From NCBI RefSeq assembly GCF_001723175.1, contig NC_064654.1:3348001-3412000 (forward strand): a DNA stretch of 64,000 bases, written 5' to 3'. Positions 46,623-57,523 of this stretch are shown here, in pieces. The translations under genes and the position numbers were made by a program. Positions within the stretch are counted from its first letter, which is position 1; each line of letters begins with the position of its first letter. The stretch is from Penicillium oxalicum (lineage: Eukaryota > Ascomycota > Eurotiomycetes > Eurotiales > Aspergillaceae). A model generated the notes under the pieces. The model saw only the letters and a list, made by a program, of their open reading frames with translations, did not search any database and was not told the DNA's origin.

Positions 46623-47589
46623 CCCGTCCCCCGAACGTCCAAGGTTCAGAATGACTTTCAAAAAAAAAAAAAAGAATTCCAATCAATCAAGAAGAGAATG
46701 GGGGGGGGGGCTACAGATCCCAAATTCAGACGATCGACAGGCCTGATTTTCTCCCCCGCCCCACGCTCGATTGTGCAGCCTCCAAGTAGACTGTACTACT
46801 GCTATAGTTGGTGGGTTAATCCCGTCGATCTGTTTGACTCGTGGGGTATGATGATCACCCTCTATGCAGGGCAGGACTGATAGGACAAGAAAAGCAAAGA
46901 AATGAAAAAAAAAAGGGGTAAGCGCCTCGACTCTCTTTTTTGTCATCAGGAATTTCATAAAATAATATCAAGTTGAGTCAGGTCAAAGCAGTGCGCTTGA
47001 CCTGCCGTATCTACATCGCATCTTTTTTTTGGGGGTTTTACCTGATTGATTTACATATCATTAACATGGCCCCTCCATCGGCGCGGGGATCATCTACACC
47101 TGCAGGTCTTTCAATCAGCCACGGAGGCTACATCAACTCGAGACGCTGACCGGGGAGGGGCCAAATTTGGAAAACACAGACGAGTCCTTCACACGAGCAC
47201 ACTTGCTGGAAACAGTGTGGCCCTGCATGATTCAAAGAATGAACTGGTAGTTGCTGGCAAAAAAAATGGGAGTAAAAGACAGGGAGAGAGAAAGAGTCTG
47301 TGTGTGAGAGAGAGAGAGTCAGGCAGAGTTGCTGCAGCTGAACTGAAACACCCCGTCGTATCAACTCTTCTTTTTCCCTCCTTTTTTTCTGTCGATTTTC
47401 CTCCTCCCCCGCCTATCTTAACGAAATAGACCGTAGCTCCAGTTGAAGCATTGTACTATTGGACTTGGCTCTGGTCCAATGATCGAGATGACACCACAGG
47501 TTGCAATAATAGAGAGCAGAACGGATCCGGCGATCGCTGATTTCCTAAATAGGGACCGTCTCGACAAGTGAGAGAGAGCGGGGAGAAAC

Positions 47590-47608
47590 AAAAAAAAAAA
47601 AAAAAAAA
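47590..47608. repeat. A19 homopolymer
   Basis: This is a run of 19 A in the non-coding block. Confidence 0.9.
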
Positions 47609-50600
47609 GGGCCTCATAACTGACCAATCAGCTGTGTGGAACTGCCGATACGGTGCTTGGGTCAACGTGACTTTGCTATATCGGCAAAATACGGGTAATA
47701 GCAATCAGGGGGGGGAGGGATGACACATGCAAACTGGAGAGAGTAATCCGGAGCCCCGGATTATTCTCCACGTCGGATATTCTGCTCCCGGATGTGGTTC
47801 GAGGCTCAGATCACCGTGCTCGGGTAAAATGTGCAGCTTCCTAGCCCCCCACCCAAAAGGAGAAAGGGATATTTCAACCTGGGGGCGTTTATGGATAAGA
47901 CGTTCATCGTGACTGATGCGTGTTTCAGCGATGGAGCTGTGCCCCCAAATTGGAATAGCTTGCGGGTGTCACAACGGAAGAGAAAAGGGAGAAGGGGGGA
48001 GAGGATCAGAGAGTTGACTACCGGCATAGATAAGACCGTGTCAAATATGTAAAAGATAAGTAGTCCTGGGGTTGAGACCTACATTAGGTCAGACGGGAGT
48101 CGCACAATGCCCTAAACAGAAGCAGAAGCAGAAGCCAGTAGTGGTGCCCTCCGTATGATAGACAGTTTCTGGCATTTGATCGAGGGGATCAATGTTCCAG
48201 TCACGTGTCTGAATACCCCCACATTCCAAGATAAGGCGGAACTGAGGAATCCAGAGTCTCTCGTACTAAATGTCTGCTCGTATTCACTACTGGAGCAGTA
48301 CTGTCACTTGAACAAGATAATAATGAAAAGACCCATCAGTCATCATAGATAAGCAGAATAGTACACGACTATCTGCAATCATGTGGATGTGGGTGTACTG
48401 TAGGTGCAATTCAACGGACATTATCTTGGTCCCGACTCCGGTCGCTCCAATCCCCACAACCATCGGCGTTCGGTCCGGTCATGCGTGAGCTGACCAGACT
48501 CCGGAGAAGTTCATGTGGTCCAATTCACGATTGCGACATACAGCAGATCCTTGTGGTGAAGGAAAGGCAAAGAGGGAGTTCTTGCGCGAGTGACACTTGT
48601 CGAATCGAACCACAATCTGATTGAATACACACTCCCCGCCCAAAAAGAAAGAGGAATCTCCGACGGTGCTCATCGCGTCAAGGTCAATTGACATTCGTCG
48701 TTCCTGGTCTGATCATATTTCACAATCGATCAATTAATTCCATTTCTCGACCGTCGTGATTCCCAGTGACGGTTAGTGTAGCTTACTATCACTAGCGACT
48801 AGTAGCTCGTAGGCTCGTGCCTCGTAGCTATGGGGCCCCCCCTTGAGATCCGGGGTCCCCCCTCCCCATTCTTCAGATTGGAAGCTGGCGACTGAAAGCC
48901 AATCCGCTCACGGCGAGGGGGGTCATCGCTCATAAGGTGTGAGAGGCTTACCACCTACTCATCTCTACAGACAAACTGACAGAGATCAACAGAGTGGATG
49001 GGAAACAAACTCCTCAATTATCCCGCCACGGAGAAACCTCCATGGATGCGGAGATCCGCCGGCTCCAAGAGGGCAGGCACGGACATGGCGGAGGATCTTC
49101 AAGAGACCAACAAGCGTGACAGATAGAGCTTTTCGCCACTATCTTGACCCTTTTTTTTTCCCTATTCTTTTCGACTTCGCGGACCTATAGGAATCCACCC
49201 CGGACAATTGAGTATATTGGGGTGTACTATCGACTAGGAGGGAGCTTCTGAAGGTCTCTCTTACCCCCGGTCGGTTCGTACATTTGGGTGGCTGCGAAGT
49301 CCGGATCTTACTTGTCCTGTTATTTGTTGATGGGTCGTGCTGATGATCCCCGTCCACTTTCTCTACAGCAGTGGCCTGTCCTCGCTCTCGGTATCTTGCA
49401 CTGCAGCTCTTTCCCCCTTTTTCTACCGTCTTGGACACGGGCCAGACCTGGACTGTTGTCTGAAGAGATCTATACCTACTACCTATTGGACTGAATGGAC
49501 CCGCAGGTGGTCTTGAATTTGCAGATTCCCCCCTGCCCCGGTTGCCCCCCGTATGCAAGTCAAGCCTACCGTTCGCCGCTGGATCCTGAAGCTCAGACAT
49601 AATGATGTGCTTCAAAAGAACTACCCCCGGAAAAAAAATTAGCAGAGAGAATGGATTTGTAATCCCACACACTCACGCACACACTTGCGCCAGAGAAGAA
49701 AAAAAGAAAAACCCCCCCTCCCATGTTGAAATTGAACATGCGCAGTCCAAATTGCTCTGGTTGGAGTGTTTGCGTTAGTTTTTGTGTTGTTCTCGACCTT
49801 AGGGTTGACTGTGTGACAGTAATGGGTCGGCTGACTTTTCTTACGTAGGTGGAAGAGAAAGCAACCGGGAAAAGCAGAGGTCCCCCAAGAGGCAGATCCG
49901 CTCATACGATACTACTGCAGCACACACTGCCTGTGACCAGTAGGCAGTAGTCACTTGGCCTGGATATTCTAAGATCATGATCGCTGATCGATTCGGTCTA
50001 GTTCAACCAAAGTAGAGAGAGGATGGAGGATGTCAGATTCATCATTTCTCAGAGCCGGGAGTCGTTCTCAACGCATCTCCAATCATACATAGCCTAAAGA
50101 GTATAGAGGATAGACTCACAGAGTAGTAGAGTATAAACCACATATCAAAGGCTGCGACATACAGTCGTATATAGTTTGGCCTTTTGGGGAGGCTACAATT
50201 ACCATCCTGGGCCAATTCCGTTCCCGGATCGGTCAATGCATGTGGGTTGTTGGTAGAATGGTCCGTCCTTTTTTGACTCTCTCTTTTTCATTTTCTTTTG
50301 ATTTGTCTTTTTATTTTATTTATTGCTTCCCCTTTTCTCTCTCTCCTCTCTGCCCAGTCCCCTACCGGTTTGTCCACCATCCAACCAAACTCATACTTCT
50401 CGGCACATGGGCAAGATAGGGGGGGGGGATCAAATGCCCCGACTTTCGACCGGCGATGGCGTTTGGGCAACTTGGCGTTTTTGTGGGGGGGGGGACTTTG
50501 AATTCTTGCCGAGCGGGCGTGGGCGTAGCCGATTCATTCGTTCTTCCTTTTTGGGACGGGGAGGAGTGGGTGTGGGCGACTCGGTCCCAATATCACAGAT

Positions 50601-51666
50601 GATCCTGGGTCCTCAAATCCGAGGTTTCGGTATCTTCAGAAACCGAATCAATTTGCGGAGTCACGGAGAACTGCGCCCGTCAACCCATGCTCTCCCCGTT
50701 CTGGACACGGCATTGCCATTTCCCCCCTCTCTCATATCGAGCCGACACGCAGAGTCCGCCGCTCGTTCGGCTTAGGGGGAGGAGGGAGAGAGAAAAGGGA
50801 AGGCGTGCCGGGCGGGTTTATTGCTACGGGTGGATATTTATCCATCGTGGCGTGATGAGGCTATATTCGTCGTTTTGGTCTTGGAGGGTTTTTTATTCTA
50901 CTTTTGTTTTTGTTTTTGTTTTTTTGCTTTTTAATCGTACTAAACGTGTCCTTAGGTCTCTCAGTGATCAGGAGGTGGCAATTAGCAATGCATGCCAGTG
51001 GTGGTGCGTTCCATACTGGGTTGCCCAGCATCCGGATCGCCTTGAGAAGGGGAGATCACTATTTGCGAGGGAGCAGGGAGTGTGGACTTCTTATCAAACG
51101 CGCCATGTGCTGCATCAGACTTTGCACATCATATACTGAATTCAGAAGGGAACAGCGGACGATTGATGAAAGATTCTGCAGCAGACTTTCTTGAAGTGTC
51201 GCAGTACATTGTGAGATAGCGAATCAGTCCGTCCGGTAAATGCCCGGCGAGTCGCCGGGCATCGTTCCCCATACTCCAGATTTCATCCCGTCCAGAGCCG
51301 GGGCGCAGGGGGCGGGGGAAAGCGGGAGATGGCAGATCCGACTTACTGGACCGGATTTGATGCGCTACACGCGGCGGCGGAGGGAGTCACAAGTCGAACT
51401 TGGCAAAGATAGCTTGGATGGAATTCTCAGCGGTGGATGATACTATTACCGCCAAGGGCAGCGCGCCCTGGGTCCCTTTTGTTGAATCCGCAGGTTCAAA
51501 TCCAGCCGTCTCGACAGTCGCATTCAGCTCCCCCATTCACTCGTGACAGATATAATTCAAAAAAGCCTAACATGCTAGCGATGTTAATGCAACCTGAGAC
51601 CGCAGGTGTCCATCGTTCTGCAGCGAGAAAAAAGGAAAAGGGGGAAGCTGAGGCGAATGCGAAGGT

Positions 51667-51680
51667 GGGGGGGGGGGGGG
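51667..51680. repeat. G14 homopolymer
   Basis: This is a run of 14 G followed by AGGGGAG. Confidence 0.9.
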
Positions 51681-52887
51681 AGGGGAGAAAAGAAAAGTAT
51701 CGACAGACGCTCAGAGAGAGTAGAATTTGAATTCCGCTGCGTGCAAGGTACACAGTCTACTGTCCCTCTTTGGGAATTATTGATCGGATCGACTAATTGA
51801 GTGATCGACTGATTGATCGATTGATTGCGCACGACTCGCCATTCGTTGCAAATAAAATCGCACGTCCAGAGTCCGGCGCGAGATGCGGCTTTTCTGCGGG
51901 TTGCAGGATCCATTCGGGGACCTCTCCGGTCATCATTGACGGTGCGCGCCTATCTGTTGATTAGCTGCTTCTGCCCGCTGCCCGCTACTGCTTCGTCGTA
52001 CAGTAGTCGCACTCGCTGGCGCAGTTCCCTGTGAGAGCACCCCGAAACGAATATGGAGGAGAAGGTGAGAGAGAGAGAGAGAAAGAGAAATAAAAAAGAG
52101 AGCAATCTCCAATCAGAAATCAGGAGCTGTGGGAGCCTATCAGGTATCGCCGAGTCGTCGTGGATCGCATTAAACATAGGTGGTACCTTTGATCTTTGGC
52201 TTGCAGAGGCTGTTTCAGGCATCTCTGTTCTTGCATGTCGCTGGGTCGTGGAGTCTTGCGATCGCTATCCGTTTTGAGATCGGACGGACATTGTTTGATC
52301 TGAATACAGAGAGGAGTCTCTCCGTGTGTTTATCCAATCTGACCAATAAAGGTCCTCAACTGTGCTGTGTAGCTGGAGAACTGTACCGTCAACCCCAGCG
52401 CCCAGGAATGTACTAGTATACACGACTGTAACCTAGATATCGAGTCCAAACAGAAGGATGCACCCGATTCTTCCTGAAACCCGGGGTATCCAATCTCCGT
52501 TGAACGATAGGTTCATCTGTAGTCTGTAGCAAAAAAAAGTACAGTCAAATTTAGCTTGTCGGTGGTTTATCGGAGATGATGATTCGCCGCCAGCCCCAAG
52601 GTACATAGATCACAACGCCCAGCCCTGAAATCACGAGGCCGTGTTCATTCCAGAGATGAACGACCCAATGCCATTGCTCCATGTTTTCTTCTGCCTCTCC
52701 CATGTTGCTATGGCGCACCACCAATCAAGCGGCTGCACAGGGGGATTGCGCAACGGCACGTCAATGCCTCGAACGGTCACCTCATCAAATCACGGGCTCC
52801 AATCGTACGGACACAATGTCGCCATAAAGGTCGCAGCTGAAAGATGATCCAGAGAGATGTCAGGGCAAATCAATTTTCTGCTCTGCT

Positions 52888-52902
52888 CCCCCCCCCCCCC
52901 CC
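52888..52902. repeat. C15 homopolymer
   Basis: This is a run of 15 C. A second run of 14 C lies at 53283-53296. Confidence 0.9.
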
Positions 52903-55264
52903 TCTAGTCCGCCCGGTTTGTTTTCGTATGTGCAACCTTGCTATGGTTTTTTTTTTTTTGATTGGGGGAAGGTTGAAAACCCGTTAGGTTCAGTTTGATG
53001 CCCCTATCTTTTCTCCCCTTTGGGACGAACATGCTTGTGCTCAAATCAGATATCGTCGTTCCTCCCCCGACTCATCGACATCATCGATGATCGGGGGCTT
53101 TCGTCACACTGGTGGGCGGAAAGTTGGGGTAGACCGGCGGTCCCGGGGAAAGCTACGACCGGATCGACTCCTATGACTGGACTCTTTGATGTGCGACGGC
53201 AGTCTTCCACTATAGATGGATGATCATTAGATAGCTAGTTGGATACGAGTGCTCAGAAGTGACGACACACTGACTTTCCCCTCCCCCCCCCCCCCCTTCT
53301 CTCAGTCAAGGACAGAACTATCAAGTGGCGGTAGATGACGGTCTGATAAAAAGGGCTTGAGGTTCATTGCTTGCTTACATAACCTCGTCCTTCAGCCCCC
53401 CGGGTCTGAACACTGGAGATCCATGCCTTGAGGGCGCTCGCTTTTCGAAACAACGCAAGGGTGCCCTGCACAGCTCCAGGTTCTTTTGAACACTTGTCCG
53501 GGAGACCAGGATCAGCTCTCCCCGGATGCGCAGCCTGGCGAGTCTAGAGGCCCGTCGACTCGTCTGTGTATCGAGTGCATCCAGCCACACAGGCATACAC
53601 ACATAGCCATACACCTAAACAAACACCCTCCGCTGGAACGGTACAGTTCTCGAGGTCCAACGCCTCCACATATTCAGCAGAGTTAAAGTTTTCTTTTCCG
53701 GAATCCAGAGTTTGATCTGGCTCGGGCAGTTTACACTCGTGAGCCCATTCAACGGACTTCACTGACGCGGACACGGAGAGATCTGTCATCTTGCTCCCGT
53801 CTTTGCCACCGACGCTGGTGATGGCATCATCATCCCGCACCATCCTGTTATTTTCTTACTTTTCTATTTTCTTTTTCCTCTCATTCTACCCTTACAACCT
53901 AAGCTGTCTGGCGCGTCTCGTCAACCCAAGCATCACAAAGGGGGCCGTAGACAGAATCCTCAAATCGCCCCCAGATCACAAGAAGAAAACAACCCCCCCC
54001 CCTCTCCCCTATTATAAAACAAAAAGACAAAGGGACGGGCTCATAGAGTCACGCGAGAACATCAAGTGGTATCCTGATAAGAAAAGCCCCCAAAAAAGCC
54101 AGTTTCGAGGGGTGTTGGATCCAACCCGATGATAAAACACCTGAGAGATCTGCTCCCCAGGTTTGCCAGAGATAAGCACATGTGAGTCCTCCCCCAGCTT
54201 TCTCCGGACGCGCGATAGCCGGCAAGTGAATGGCGTGGTCACAAGCCGGAGGAGGAATCGCCGGAGAATGGGGGGGAAGAGTCCACAAAAAAGGGCAAGC
54301 ACGTACTCTATGGGCACGCACTCACCCGGCGTGGAGGCCGGTCGGCTGAACAGGTTGGAAAGGGAGGGCCGTCGCCCGACGTGAGCCCACATGAGAGCGA
54401 CTTTGCACGACACTCAAGGACCTTGGAGGGTCATGATCCGAAAAGTTGCCCTGGTCCCCACATTGTTTGCGGTATGGAGAAACGTACGTCGTCCAGAACT
54501 CCAGACCTCGGGGAGGACCACTCTGCAGTGGACTACGTGACGGAGAAAAAAAGAGAGAGAGTTTCCCCCTTAATGTTCGAGTATTTTCCTTGAGTAGAGA
54601 GTGTCGACGGAAGAGGATTTGGGTCATGGCATTCTTGTGAATAAGTCTGTTATACTTCATTTTCCTGCTATCTGTAGTATGATGATCCTCTGATTCTATA
54701 AGTGCCCCCGAGGCAGTTGTGTCATGAACGGTGGTTGAGGCTGTTCGAGATGGACTGGACCAGAGCGAGGCCCTGGTGCAGTCGGTGGACAGGCACGAGC
54801 ACGAGGACGAGAAATCTGTAGAATGATACGAGTACTACTGCCCCGTACTGCCCGCTGTTCACTCCTGACTGTGGACGGTGTATGCTGTACAATCCCCAGT
54901 CGATGGTTCCTGAGCCGGGTCCAATGGCTGGATGATACTGAGTCACATCATGATCATCCGGTCCGTGTTCCCCAAAGCGTAGACACCGACACAGGACGTG
55001 GACAACCTTCTGTGTGGAAGAGGTTGCGTTGCACGTCAGGTCCAATTTCTCCGGCTCTCTCCTGAGGCAGTCGGTTGCTTCCTAGACCACTTGCGACATT
55101 CTTCCAGAGAATTCATGTTCTCATTCCTGCCTCAGGGTAAATGTAGTATAGATGTAGTATCATCGTGGTGCTTGTCCCGGCTCATTTCGCCGGAATGAAC
55201 TAAGACGATCTTCCCGGTGCACGTTGCTTGCCTACCCTCTTTCGGCCTGGTCCTGACGGCCTCT

Positions 55265-56269
55265 GGCCCTGAAGGCGCCTTTTTTTTTTTTTTCCCTTGA
55301 CCGCGTCCTATCCGGGACTTTGGGGGACTCTGGTGGCCCAGCTGGTTCTGGTCTCTGGTCCCCTTTCGGGTCTTTCTCCCTTTGCTTTTTTTTCATTTCT
55401 TTTTTTCACCGAGTTTTTCCCCTTTCGCCTCCCCAGTCCCTGTTCCCCCACACAGTCTCTCTGAACCTTGTCACGATCCCGATAAGTCACCCTTTGGAGG
55501 GGGAACGACCTAGAGGATTTTCAGAGTTTTTTTTTTCCCTCTCTCTTTCCTTTACCCATCCTTTTTCGAGTTTTTCGATTTTCCATTTCTTGGATTTTCT
55601 TTTTTCGGTCGCTCTTCTTTCCCCCTCCAGTCCTCACCCCAAGGCATATCTTGGAAATCCCTATTTTTCTTTCCCAATTCAGTTTTTTTTTATCCAATTC
55701 TTTTCTTCGTGCTTTTTTTTTTTTCCTTTTCCACCTTCCTCCAAAAACCAACTCGCGCCGATTCCGAGCCCACCCCGATTTCTCCCTTCCTCATTTTTCC
55801 CCTCCATTCCTCGTCCTCCCCTCTTTCTTATCCCTTGCCTTTATTACCTGCTGCTCCCCAGATCGCCCGCCTCCAGATTCACAACTCGTCTCGCTCGCTC
55901 TGGCAACTATCCCACACCACTCGTCCCCATACTTTGCCCTGCGCCCAATCGACCCGTGCGCACACCACCTCTCTTACATCACCCTTCCTCCTTCTCACAG
56001 TCAAAGGCTTGGACCTGCCGATTGTCAAAAATTCTTCCCCGTCGGTTCTCTGAAGCTCTAGAACCTCGACCTCACGCATCCCTGCCATCCTGCCGACGGA
56101 AAGAAAGAAAAACCACATCTTTCCGCCTTTGACGCGGCACACCCAACTTGGTCCACCGTGGTCAAACATCCCCCAGATCAATTACATCGACATCCAACAA
56201 CTTCACCTCTCGGGCTACATATCCGGTGTTCCCACATCTCCGGCTCGTGTCATTCCCGGAGATCTTCAT
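55265..56269 (+). promoter_or_regulatory. Pyrimidine-rich creA promoter/leader with SYGGRG-type sites
   Basis: About 850 bp are dominated by T and C on the plus strand, the usual look of a fungal transcription-start and leader region. CreA-type cores (5'-SYGGRG-3' on the minus strand, read as CCCCAG, CTCCAG or CTCCGG on the plus strand) occur at 55431, 55625, 55856, 55871, 56171 and 56238. CreA is known to regulate its own gene. Such short words are expected every few hundred bases, so the sites are candidates only. The frame upstream of the ATG at 56270 is open but has no other ATG in phase nearby. Confidence 0.6.
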
Positions 56270-57523
56270 ATGTCTTCTTCAACCTCAGTGGGTTTCTCCA
56301 ATCTACTGAACCCTCAGGACACGACGGATTCGAGTTCCCCCATCGCTACCGCCCAGCCCACCACCCCTCTCTCGTCCGACTCGTCCATGGCCTCTTCGGT
56401 CAGCCTCTTGCCGCCTCTCATGAAGGGTGCTCGTCCGGCCAACAAGGAGGTTCGTCAGGATCTGCCTCGCCCCTACAAGTGTCCTCTGTGCGATCGGGCC
56501 TTCCACCGCCTGGAGCACCAGACCCGTCACATTCGCACCCACACGGGTGAGAAGCCTCACGCCTGCCAGTTCCCTGGCTGCACGAAGCGCTTCAGCCGCT
56601 CGGATGAGTTGACTCGTCACTCGCGAATCCACAACAACCCCAACTCTCGTCGCAGCAACAAGGCTCAGCACTTGGCGGCGGCCGCGGCCGCCGCCGCGGC
56701 GGGTCAGGATGCGGCCATGGTCAACGCGGCCAACATGATGCCTCCTCCTAGCAAGCCGATCACACGCTCTGCCCCCGTCTCCCAGATTGGCTCTCCGGAT
56801 GTGTCCCCTCCTCACTCCTTCTCCAACTACGCCAACCACATGCGTTCGAACCTGGGTCCGTACTCGCGCACTTCCGAACGCGCTTCCTCGGGCATGGACA
56901 TCAATCTGCTGGCCACCGCAGCCTCGCAGGTGGAGCGCGATGACCACCTGGGCTTCCACGGCTCAAGACACCATATGTTTGGATCGCGTCACCACGCTCG
57001 CGGTCTGCCCTCGCTCTCTGCCTACGCGATTTCGCACAGCATGACCCGATCGCACTCCAACGAGGATGACGATGCATATGGGCATCGTGTCAAGCGCTCG
57101 CGCCCCAACTCGCCCAACTCCACTGCTCCTTCTTCGCCCACGTTCTCTCATGATTCGCTTTCGCCAACTCCCGACCACACTCCGCTGGCCACGCCCGCGC
57201 ACTCTCCTCGGCTCCGTCCATTGGGTACGAGTGAACTCCATCTTCCTTCCATTCGTCACCTGTCTCTCCAACATACTCCCGCTCTGGCGCCCATGGAGCC
57301 CCAGCCTGAAGGTCCCAATTATTACAGTCCTGGTCAAGGTCACATGGGTCCCAGCATCACCGATATCATGTCCAAACCCGATGGCACGCAGCGAAAGCTG
57401 CCTGTCCCGCAGGTCCCTAAAGTTGCCGTGCAAGACATGTTGAACCCGTCCACCGGCTTCTCGTCCATGTCCTCGTCCACAAATAATTCCGTGGCGGGCA
57501 ATGATCTGGCCGATCGCTTTTAA
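56270..57523 (+). CDS. creA: Carbon catabolite repressor CreA (C2H2 zinc finger)
   Basis: This is an intronless gene of 417 residues. CreA is the Mig1-type repressor that shuts off alternative carbon use when glucose is present, binding 5'-SYGGRG-3'. The N-terminus is Ser/Thr-rich, followed by [18 protein letters not shown]. Two C2H2 fingers follow: [19 protein letters not shown] at about 68-92 and [20 protein letters not shown] at about 97-122. Next comes a basic tail ([12 protein letters not shown]) and nine consecutive Ala at about 135-143. The middle is Ser/Pro/His-rich, with an acidic nuclear-localisation region ([20 protein letters not shown]). The conserved C-terminal regulatory patch includes [32 protein letters not shown] and VAVQDMLNP. 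The length and order match Eurotiales CreA. It lies downstream of the 20 kb block. Confidence 0.98.
   Translation: MSSSTSVGFSNLLNPQDTTDSSSPIATAQPTTPLSSDSSMASSVSLLPPLMKGARPANKEVRQDLPRPYKCPLCDRAFHRLEHQTRHIRTHTGEKPHACQFPGCTKRFSRSDELTRHSRIHNNPNSRRSNKAQHLAAAAAAAAAGQDAAMVNAANMMPPPSKPITRSAPVSQIGSPDVSPPHSFSNYANHMRSNLGPYSRTSERASSGMDINLLATAASQVERDDHLGFHGSRHHMFGSRHHARGLPSLSAYAISHSMTRSHSNEDDDAYGHRVKRSRPNSPNSTAPSSPTFSHDSLSPTPDHTPLATPAHSPRLRPLGTSELHLPSIRHLSLQHTPALAPMEPQPEGPNYYSPGQGHMGPSITDIMSKPDGTQRKLPVPQVPKVAVQDMLNPSTGFSSMSSSTNNSVAGNDLADRF

Larger units (their letters stand above)
35972..56269. other. 20 kb non-coding block upstream of creA
   Basis: I find no convincing gene in this block. The longest open frames (37294-37818 +, 49139-49672 -, 55320-56132 +) have low-complexity or random-looking composition, no recognisable domain, and overlap equally long frames on the other strand. 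The sequence is not AT-rich and shows no transposon ends or long repeats. It is marked by many runs of eight or more G or C, poly-A and poly-T runs, CT and GA microsatellites, and frequent CTACTG/CAGTAG words. It could be an extended regulatory region for creA, a host for long non-coding RNA, or simply unannotated short-exon genes. The sequence alone does not decide. Confidence 0.7.

Noticed and set aside
49139..49672. 177-codon minus-strand open frame in the desert
   Set aside because: The composition looks random and polar, with no recognisable motif, no supporting splice partners, and overlapping open frames on the other strand.
51400..51510. tRNA-like signal (B-box-like GGTTCAAATCC and A-box-like TAGCTTGGATGG)
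   Set aside because: The flanking acceptor arms do not pair, and the T stem has a mismatch, so no cloverleaf forms.
55320..56132. 270-codon plus-strand open frame before creA
   Set aside because: It is Phe/Ser/Pro-rich because the DNA is a T/C-rich promoter and leader. There is no domain, and other frames are open too.
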